A stretch of DNA of 64,000 bases, taken from assembly GCA_965200805.1 (NCBI GenBank), contig OZ241384.1, positions 1,674,001 to 1,738,000 of the forward strand, read 5' to 3'. Under the pieces are notes generated by a model that was not told the origin of the DNA, did no database searches, and was given only the letters and a program-made list of their open reading frames with translations. This stretch comes from MPNP01 sp026709725. Its GTDB lineage: Bacteria > Pseudomonadota > Alphaproteobacteria > Rhodobacterales > Rhodobacteraceae. Position numbers and translations under genes: made by a program. Of the stretch, positions 57,765 to 64,000 are shown one piece after another. The number at the start of each line of letters is the position of its first letter. Position 1 is the first letter of the stretch.

Positions 57765-57878
57765 TCTGGTGGTCATAGCACGAGTGAAACACCGGATCCC
57801 ATCCCGAACTCATTGGTTAAGCACCGTTGCGCCGATGGTACTGCGTCTTAAGGCGTGGGAGAGTAGGTCGCCGCCAGC
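57765..57878 (+). rRNA. rrf: 5S ribosomal RNA
   Basis: The ends CTGGTGG and CCGCCAG pair. The internal CCCATCCCGAACTC and the GATGGTACTGCG and GGGAGAGTAGGTC segments are typical. It lies about 110 bases after the 23S gene. Ends are estimated. Confidence 0.94.
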
Positions 57879-58011
57879 CTTGCCGAACACACGCTTCACC
57901 TGACGCCCCTGATCGGAAGGCGTTGTTGCTGCCCTTTCACTGCTCGCTGAATGGCCAGCCCGTTCGTTCAGCGAATCAGCCCCTCCGGGGCAATACAGCG
58001 GGCGCACCTGG

Positions 58012-58088
<77 letters not shown>

Positions 58089-58178
58089 TAATCATCATGA
58101 AGAGCCTGTTCTTTCGGGATCCCGCCCGCTCCTGAACAGACGACTCCCGGGTTCATGCGAGTCACAGCCCTTTCCGTG

Positions 58179-58214
58179 ATCCGGGACATTCCCGATCACG
58201 GGAATGTCCCGGAT
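58179..58214. promoter_or_regulatory. Perfect 15-base inverted repeat upstream of the hipBA-type pair
   Basis: ATCCGGGACATTCCC and GGGAATGTCCCGGAT flank GATCAC. Each arm contains the near-palindrome GGGACATTCCC (58183-58193, and inverted 58200-58210), with centres 17 bases apart. There is no T run, and it lies 75 bases before the hipB-like start, so an operator (autoregulation by HipB) is more likely than a terminator for the rRNA operon, though it may do both. Confidence 0.5.
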
Positions 58215-58288
58215 GGAATTGAATCTTCCAATAAATGTCTTGTACAGTGAACAATTAAGTTTTTTCTGATTTATAGATAAGACAAAAA

Positions 58289-58621
58289 ATGAGATCACGC
58301 GCAACGCAGGCACTTCCCGGGGCAGCCAGAAGGGCTCTCTCCAAACTGGGCATGGACATCGCGGTTGCCCGCAGGAAACGTCGTATCTCGACAGTTTCAA
58401 TGGCCGAGCGTGCATTCATCAGCCGTGGCACTCTCTACAAGGTCGAACGTGGCGACCCGTCGGTTTCGATCGGGATCTATGTAACAGTGTTGGCCATTCT
58501 GGGGCTCGCTGACCGTCTCTCCAGGGTGGCTGACCGTTGCGATGATCTCCTTGGGCTTGATATTGATGAATCCCGATTACCCAAAAAGATACGGCCGCGC
58601 CGTTCCCCGACCAAGTCATGA
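58289..58621 (+). CDS. XRE-type helix-turn-helix protein, HipB-like antitoxin
   Basis: 110 residues with a helix-turn-helix region at about 27-60: RKRRISTVSMAERAFISRGT followed by LYKVERGDPSVSIGIYVTVL. This resembles the HipB/XRE family, with the second helix at STVSMAERA and the recognition helix at SRGTLYKVERG. The ends are basic and probably contact DNA or the toxin. It overlaps the hipA-like gene by four bases (ATGA). In this family the protein binds its own promoter together with HipA; the perfect inverted repeat upstream is a natural target. No strong ribosome binding site precedes the ATG. Confidence 0.82.
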   Translation: MRSRATQALPGAARRALSKLGMDIAVARRKRRISTVSMAERAFISRGTLYKVERGDPSVSIGIYVTVLAILGLADRLSRVADRCDDLLGLDIDESRLPKKIRPRRSPTKS

Positions 58622-59841
58622 CCAGTGCCATAGAAATCCTTGTTGACCATGGCGGAGACACCCATCTTGTCGGCCGATGCCACTACATCACCAAGCGAGG
58701 CGACCAAAGCACAGTCTTCGAATATGCCGATACGTGGCAAAATTGCAGTGAAGCTTTTGCCCTGGACCCGGCAAACATGCCGCTGGAACAAAAGCAGACA
58801 TACTCCTCTTCAGAGAAGTCAGCATTACCCGGTGCATTGCGCGACACTGCGCCGGATCGCTGGGGGCAGCAACTGGTACGGCGGGCCTTTCGCAAAGCCG
58901 GAATACGGCGGACTTTGTCCGAGATTGATCATCTCCTTGCAATCAGTGATCAGACAAGAATCGGTGCACTCCGCTACCGTCGGGAAGGAGAAAAAACCTT
59001 TGATCGGAATATGCATGGCTATCGTGCGCCACCCCTCCACCGACTGCCCGAACTTGTCAACGCTGCCCGTGCAGTACTTTGCAACACTGAAACCGCTGAA
59101 GACCTTAAACTCCTGTTGAAGGAAGGTTCGCCGCTCGGTGGCGCGCGCCCCAAGTCAGCCGTTGTGGATACCGCTGGCTGTCTCATGATTGCCAAGTTTC
59201 CAAAAAATGATGATGACCGGAGCATTGCGCATGGTGAAGTCATGGCCATGAATCTTGCCGCCGCTGCCGGCATCAATGTTGCAAGGGCAACCCTTCTCAA
59301 TGTGAAGGGACGACCCGTGTCCCTGATCATGCGGTTTGACCGCGAATATGATCGGAGAGTTCCCTTTATTTCTGCCATGACATTGCTCGGAGTCAATGAT
59401 GGAGATGAGGCGACCTACACCGATATCGCTGAAGTTATCAGAATGTATTCGAGTGCACCAAAAGCGGATCTGCACGAATTGTGGAGACGGATTGTCTTTA
59501 ACATAATGGTTGGAAATCTCGACGATCACCTCCGCAACCATGGCTTTCTTTATGATCGGAACGATCAGTGGCGTCTGTCACCAGCATATGACTTGAACCC
59601 GGTCCCCCTGGAGGAAAAGGCACGGGAGTTGTCAACATGGATATCAGAGGAAGGACCAGAGGCGGATCTTGATCTTGCCCGCAATGCAGCGCCGTATTTT
59701 GATCTCAACATCGATTGTGCCAACGCGATTATCAATGAAGTCGCCACTGTTGTTGGTGAATGGAACAGGATCGCAACGCAACTCCGGATGAGTGCATCGG
59801 ATCAGGCTGTTTATGCAACAGCGATCTCGAATGGGGTATAG
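58618..59841 (+). CDS. HipA-type serine/threonine kinase toxin
   Basis: 407 residues. The family segments are PGALRDTAPDRWGQQLVRRA (first part of the N-terminal domain), LLAISDQTRIGALRY, the glycine-rich SPLGGARPKSAVVD (ATP loop region), AHGEVMAMNLAAAAGI, the catalytic loop GNLDDHLRNHGFL (299-311) and SPAYDLNPVP as the metal-binding loop. All the expected residues appear to be present, so the kinase is probably active. HipA proteins phosphorylate glutamyl-tRNA synthetase or other targets and cause growth arrest; the specific target cannot be read here. It is read after the HipB-like antitoxin. Confidence 0.9.
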   Translation: MTSAIEILVDHGGDTHLVGRCHYITKRGDQSTVFEYADTWQNCSEAFALDPANMPLEQKQTYSSSEKSALPGALRDTAPDRWGQQLVRRAFRKAGIRRTLSEIDHLLAISDQTRIGALRYRREGEKTFDRNMHGYRAPPLHRLPELVNAARAVLCNTETAEDLKLLLKEGSPLGGARPKSAVVDTAGCLMIAKFPKNDDDRSIAHGEVMAMNLAAAAGINVARATLLNVKGRPVSLIMRFDREYDRRVPFISAMTLLGVNDGDEATYTDIAEVIRMYSSAPKADLHELWRRIVFNIMVGNLDDHLRNHGFLYDRNDQWRLSPAYDLNPVPLEEKARELSTWISEEGPEADLDLARNAAPYFDLNIDCANAIINEVATVVGEWNRIATQLRMSASDQAVYATAISNGV

Positions 59842-61039
59842 CAGGGCAGCATACAGATTGGGTCGGCACCGGAGCAGAAAGCAGAGCCTCTCCGGTGGCA
59901 TGAGCAACTTCCGAGATGGTGCCACAGGCGAGATTGTGCCACAGGCCTTGGCCGGGTTGCATTTGCAGTGAGCGCAAGTCTCCGGGTTGATGATATTTTC
60001 CGTCACAGCCATTCGGGCTCAGAAATTGCATGGACAGCGTTCATCAAGTGGACATCGCAGGAACATGGTTTTTTTTGCGCGTAAGGACAACTTCATGAAA
60101 TTCCGGTCACGGCTGGTCGCGATTGTTCTGGGAAGAGGCGGCGAAAACCGGGTTGGAAAAGTTCCGGACCGGGTCGTGGTTCTGCTGCCGGGCCCTGCAC
60201 TTCCATCTGTGTTCACTGCAAGCGGGGCCAGGTCGACCCTTTCTCCCGCAGCCATTGGGATCCTGTGCTACGTGAACATACTCTTCCGCTTCTGAAGGAT
60301 TCCGGTCAGGTGAAAGAAAGTGGTTCGGCCGGTTGAGGAGGCCAGACAGAGCACAACGCCCCGCAGGAAGCACAGCCACGGCTTTTTTTGCTGCATCGGT
60401 CAACACAAGCCAAGTTGTTGTGATCTTCGGGGGATGCGGGTTCGTGTTTCACTGCTGGCCATGCATGTGATGCCATCATCAGGGTTCCATCCTGCACGGA
60501 CACCAGTCGATGCCAACCACTGATTGTGTTGATTCGGGATATCGACAGATCGGAACCGTGCCCTGTTCCGCCATCACCTGATGCCGACTGTGAGCTCTGC
60601 ATCGTTACGGTTGGCACCGCGGCGGGACATCCGTTGAGCCAATCTGCAGCCTGCACCCAAATCCTGCCCAAACCCCGGGCTTCCCGGGAGTGTTGGCAAG
60701 GAACCCGTCCGGGTCCATAATGGAAACAGGTGGCGGGGGATGGTTGTTATGAACGAGAAGACAGGCATGACGTGCCGAAGACGGACATAGGGTATCGGTC
60801 GCTGAATGGGCGATCACATATCGCTGTTTTCTGTGTGGGGCGCTGGAATTCCTCTGTTGCATTCCCGCTCAGGAAGTTTCAACAGAGAGTGGGACATTCC
60901 CGGACTCGGTCCCGGTGTTGGGTGGGGCCGACAGTGATAATGACTGTGAAAACGAATAATGCTTGGATTTGCACAAAAGCCTGTGCCAGAGACTTTATTG
61001 ATCGTATGGTGATCGGGATCATGTGTCATTGGATGGGGC
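59842..61039. other. Gap of about 1.2 kb without a recognisable gene
   Basis: Short open frames exist on both strands, such as 59987-60295 on plus and 60306-60671 on minus, but none has a ribosome binding site or a family motif. Possibly the remnant of genes lost from the operon that follows. The only notable element is GGGACATTCCC at 60891-60901. Confidence 0.5.
60891..60901 (+). promoter_or_regulatory. Third site with the GGGACATTCCC box
   Basis: The 11-base box seen at 46705 and 58183 recurs here, followed by GGA as at the inverted copy at 58200. It lies 139 bases before the DUF1445-like gene. No promoter elements were identified beside it. Confidence 0.35.
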
Positions 61040-61573
61040 ATGAATGAGGAAAACTGGATTGCAAAGGCTCTTGCAGCCTCGCCGGAAGACATTCGTATTC
61101 GAATTCGTGCAGGGTTGCATGTGTGTCACACCGCAGGTCTTGCTCCCGGGAAACTCCAGTGCAATCTTGCCATTGTTCCCGAGGATTATGCATTGGATTT
61201 TCTTCGATTCTGTCTGCGAAATCCAAAACCGCGCCCCATTGCTGCTGTCGGTGATACCGGTGTTCCGGAGATGCCCGCACTCGGGCGGGATATCGATATT
61301 CGTTGTGATGCCCCGTTTTATCGGGTGTTTGTGGATGGTGAACTCACAAAGGAAGTTGAGAATATTTCAAAAGACTGGCGGGATGACTTCGTTGCTGTTG
61401 CGCTCGGGTGCTCTTTTTCTTTTGAGAATGCACTGATCCGCGCTGATATTCGCCGTGCCCGCAACGTACTGATTTCAGAAGCTCTGCCAGACTGGGCTGA
61501 GCGTGCCGGGAGAGACTGGGCTGAACGATGGAGCATGTCCGTTGGCGCGGTTGTCGGTGTCACGATCGAATAG
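61040..61573 (+). pseudogene. Truncated DUF1445 / D-glutamate cyclase-like gene
   Basis: The first 140 residues match the family well: RIRIRAGLHVCHTAGLAPGK, then LAIVPEDYALDFLRFCLRNPKP, GRDIDIRCDAPFYRVFVDGE, DWRDDFVAVALGCSFSFENA. The family is normally about 260-270 residues, while this protein ends at 177. From about residue 145 the expected RNVPMYRT and GPMVVSMRP segments are replaced by unrelated sequence (PDWAERAGRDWAERWSMSVG). So the C-terminal third is missing or scrambled, and a deletion or frameshift after the SFSFENALIRADI segment is likely. Family members are described as D-glutamate cyclases or hydro-lyases; this one is probably inactive. It lies before decayed TRAP transporter genes. 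Confidence 0.72.
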
Positions 61574-61614
61574 ACCCGAATGGTAACCGGTAACCGAAGG
61601 ACAGTCACATCGAA

Positions 61615-61975
61615 TTGAGGTTTATTGAGAGGTTACGGACTGCCAACCGTGCGGTTGCCCGGGTGGTCGGACTGGGCCTGCTTGTAATGGCGGCATTCGC
61701 GGTGCTCGAAATTGTTTGCGCCAATTCAATGCATCCTTCGGGGTTCTGAAGAATTTGCGGGCTATGCCATGGCCCCGGTGACCAGCTGGGGCATGGCCTG
61801 CGCCCTCCTTGAGCTTGGCCATATCCGGATTGCGCGGACCGGGCCGCAGATGCGCATGGCGTTCGATCTATCTGCCATGGTCACGCTCGCCGCACTCAGC
61901 TTGATCATGCGTAAACGCGGATCCGAGACAGAGCCATTCATTGGTGCCTTTGCAGAACAGGATCGACGGCAATGA
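61615..61975 (+). pseudogene. Decayed TRAP transporter small permease gene (dctQ-like)
   Basis: The first 45 codons from TTG 61615 read RFIERLRTANRAVARVVGLG followed by a hydrophobic segment and stop at 61747. A second frame covers 61712-61975 and contains SEEFAGYAMAPVTSWGMACA and LLELGHIRI, which are clear DctQ segments (second and third membrane helices). The two parts lie in different frames, and the part between the third and fourth helices is short, so there is a frameshift plus an internal deletion. It overlaps the following dctM-like frame by four bases, as the original operon would have. Confidence 0.75.
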
Positions 61976-63248
61976 TCACATCTGTGGCTGCTGGTCTGCT
62001 GGTGTTGCTTACCCTCTCCATTCCAGTTGGAGTTGTTCCGCTCCTTCTCGGGTTTGGTGCCGACATATTCTATTCAGGTTTCCCGTTGACCCGCGGGCTT
62101 GGGAACATGGTCTGGTCATCGTCCAATTCTGCCACATTGATCGCAATTCCATTCTTTGTTTTGCTCGGTGAGGTGCTTGTGCGACCCGGTGTCGCAACAC
62201 GGACCGATGCTGCACTTGACCGCTGGGTTTCATGGCTCCCCGGAGGGTTGATCCACGCAAATGTGGCGACGACCACCATGTTTTCTGCGACATCCGGCTC
62301 TTCCGTTGCAACTGCTGCCACTGTCGCCATGCCGCAGGCGGAAAACTGGGTTATGATCCAAACTCTTCTCGGGTGCAATTGCAGCGGGGGGAACGCTTGG
62401 AATTATGATTCCTCCCTCGATTAACCTGATCATTTATGAATTTCTGATCCAATCCTCGATTCCGCAGCTTTTTCTGGCCGGGCTTGTGCCCGGTGTAGCT
62501 CTGGCACTGGCTTTTCTGCTGATCACCGCAGTGATCTGTACCTTCCGCCCAAATCTTGGTGGCCAGCGCCGCCTGTTGCCATTTGCCCAGATGGCCCGTG
62601 CTCTGGTTGATCTGGTTCCGATCATTATGCTGTTCGGAGTGATTGTCGGTTCTATCTATCTTGGATGGGCAACACCAACTGAAGCGGCTGCTGTGGGTGT
62701 TGCGGGGGCATTCCTCACTGCAGCAGTCTTTGGTGGTGTCAACAGGGTGATGCTGCGCGAAAGCCTCCTGGGTACGGTCAAGATTACATCCATGATCATG
62801 CTCATCATTATCGGTGCGGCTTTCCTCCTGAACTTCACACTGTCGTCCGCCGGTCTCAGCCGTATCCTGTCAGAATTCATCGAGAGTCTTGGTCTGTCAC
62901 CGCTTGGGCTTATCCTCGTCATCGTCATGCTTTACATTGTGCTCGGGTTTTTTTATCGAAACGCTCTCACTGATGGTCGTCACCATTCCGATCATCGTGC
63001 CGATGGTACTTGAGCAGGGCCATAACGTCATATGGTTCGGCATTCTGATGATTGTGCTCATTGAGATGGCTCTTATTGCTCCACCCGTGGGCCTGAACCT
63101 CTATGTGGTGCAGGGAGCCAGGAATTCGGGCTCACTCAATGAGGTGATGCTCGGTGCTGTGCCCTATGTTCTCGTGATGCCTGCAATGGCCCTTCCCCAG
63201 ATCGCCCTTCCCCAGATCGCACTCTTTCTTCCCAATGCACTCGGCTGA
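61972..63248 (+). pseudogene. Decayed TRAP transporter large permease gene (dctM-like)
   Basis: Pieces of one DctM protein (normally about 430 residues, 11-12 membrane helices) lie in three frames. The first runs from 61972 to about 62350 (PVGVVPLLLGFGADIFYSGF, AIPFFVLLGEVLVR, FSATSGSSVATAATVA). The second runs from about 62380 to 62955 (GIMIPPSINLIIY, LGWATPTEAAAVGV). The third runs to 63248 (FFIETLSLMVVTIPIIVPM, IEMALIAPPVGLNLYVVQ). One break falls in a seven-T run at 62948-62954, where six would restore the frame. Another lies near AAAACTGGGTTATGATCC (62341-62358), with a further shift before GCAATTGCAGCGGGGGG. A 15-base duplication near the end repeats ALPQI. The gene cannot make a functional transporter unless sequencing errors explain the shifts. 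Confidence 0.85.
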
Positions 63249-63502
63249 ATGACTGAAATCCGGAGAGATAACGGAACTCGCGTCGAACGTGGTTGCTGAA
63301 GTCCCGGCAGTTGGGTGCGCGTGCGGGCCGGGCAGAATGTTGCCGGGGTCCATGACGCCACCATCAGGGCATTGTGGCAGCAACCATCTGCAGGCCCTGT
63401 TTCGCTACCGCCGCTTCATTGCCGGTCTGTTTCCCGGGTCCGGTCATGAGTGCTGCCAGACCCTCGTAACGTTATGGGGACTGAGAGCGTCACACAGCCC
63501 GA
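63249..63502. other. Gap after the dctM remnant
   Basis: No intact gene. On the minus strand near 63320-63350 a DPGNILPG peptide resembles the DPxNIxNPG end of FAD-linked oxidases and might be a remnant of such a gene; the match is very short. Confidence 0.35.
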
Positions 63503-63940
63503 TCAGGTTTCCGGGCGGATGATGCCCTTTTTGAGGATGATGCAGCCATAGAGACGCCGTTCCCCGGTCTGAACGACGGCAAACCCTTCCCTGGCCCTCT
63601 CGTAGAAGGCAAAGCGTTCAAGACTGGTTACGTCAGCGGGATTGTCGGCCGTTTCATTGATGATGGATTGAAAATCCTTGACGGCATCCGGGGTGACATG
63701 CGGTTGACTGACATCCTGCATGGTAATGGCCGGATCGGGCACGAATGTATCAAGGGGCATCAGTTGCAGAACTCCGCGCAGGACAGCACTGGCACTGATT
63801 CCATCAGCACGGATGCAGGGTGGCCCCGATGCGGTTCCGGGGTAATTGGCATCGACAATGACAAGATCATCTCCATGACCCATGGAAGCAAGGGTATGGA
63901 GCAGATCGGGTGAGAGAACCGGGTCAATCATATGCAGCAT
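63503..63940 (-). CDS. RbsD/FucU-family sugar mutarotase
   Basis: A 145-residue cytosolic protein. It has the family start MLHMIDPVLSPDLLHTLASM, then GHGDDLVIVDANYPGTA (histidine and aspartate of the active site), the DGISASAVLRGVLQLMPLDT segment, and the C-terminal ERFAFYERAREGFAVVQTGE and RRLYGCIILKKGII. Such proteins interconvert sugar anomers, fucose for FucU and ribose for RbsD; the VDANYP and FYERA segments favour the FucU side. The substrate is not certain. A GAGGGAATGATCC precedes the ATG. Its operon would extend upstream beyond the right end of the window (minus strand). Confidence 0.9.
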   Translation of the reverse strand: MLHMIDPVLSPDLLHTLASMGHGDDLVIVDANYPGTASGPPCIRADGISASAVLRGVLQLMPLDTFVPDPAITMQDVSQPHVTPDAVKDFQSIINETADNPADVTSLERFAFYERAREGFAVVQTGERRLYGCIILKKGIIRPET

Positions 63941-64000
63941 GGATCATTCCCTCGATAGATGATAAATGATTGTTTCACGTTTGCCGGGCGAGGGCAAGGT

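Noticed and set aside
59987..60671. Short frames in the gap after hipA
   Set aside because: No start signals, no motif, and they conflict with each other. Reported only as a gene-free gap.
63132..63383. Minus-strand peptide with DPGNILPG, like the end of FAD-linked oxidases
   Set aside because: Only eight residues match, and the rest overlaps the dctM remnant. Too short to call a pseudogene.

Overview
The window is a chromosomal segment of an alphaproteobacterium. The 16S rRNA body, the gene order sdhC-sdhD-sdhA-x-sdhB followed by mch, mcl1, mdh, sucC, sucD, sucA, sucB and lpd, and the presence of CarD, DUF1523 and FYDLN-acid proteins all point to Rhodobacterales or a near relative. Placement below order is not possible by reading alone. 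Several features suggest a lineage that has lost free-living functions or lives near a host: an ankyrin-repeat ATPase inserted in the TCA cluster, a decaying TRAP transporter operon, and long non-coding gaps. That lifestyle reading is inference.

Layout. 1-2.8 kb: accessory left end with the C-terminus of a DNA-methylase-like protein, an unknown 350-residue protein and a tight set of small unknown ORFs. 3.2-9 kb: peptide-type ABC binding protein, M20 deacylase, DUF1523 membrane protein, threonine aldolase, glycine-zipper lipoprotein. 9-16.4 kb: a 1730-residue exonuclease-RecQ-UvrD fusion and, convergent to it, an AAA ATPase with a nuclease-like C-terminus. 16.4-20.7 kb: carD and the succinate dehydrogenase operon, with a small lipoprotein gene between sdhA and sdhB. 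20.7-22.5 kb: an unusual GC-rich stretch with no credible gene. 22.5-25 kb: mesaconyl-CoA hydratase and malyl-CoA lyase of the ethylmalonyl-CoA pathway. 26.1-28 kb: AAA-ankyrin protein. 28.3-37.1 kb: mdh-sucCDAB-lpd, the second half of the TCA cycle. 37.4 kb: FYDLN-acid protein.

38-46.6 kb is a nine-gene heme-uptake operon: TonB-dependent receptor, HmuS, HmuT, HmuU, HmuV, ExbB, two ExbD copies and TonB. Most junctions overlap by 4-8 bases, so the whole path from outer membrane to cytoplasm, with its own energy transducer, looks co-translated. 46.8-47.8 kb holds three overlapping unknown ORFs. Then come clpB with a heat-shock-like promoter, the periplasmic methionine sulfoxide reductase pair msrPQ, and a complete rRNA operon (16S, tRNA-Ile, tRNA-Ala, 23S, 5S, tRNA-fMet; 52.8-58.1 kb).

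58.2-64 kb is accessory again: a perfect inverted repeat in front of a hipBA-type toxin-antitoxin pair, about 1.2 kb without recognisable genes, a truncated DUF1445/D-glutamate cyclase-like gene, frameshifted dctQ and dctM TRAP genes, and an intact RbsD/FucU-type mutarotase. An 11-bp near-palindrome, GGGACATTCCC, occurs near the starts of three accessory modules in the right half (46.7, 58.2 and 60.9 kb) and is a candidate shared operator. No CRISPR array, intact insertion sequence or replication origin was seen.
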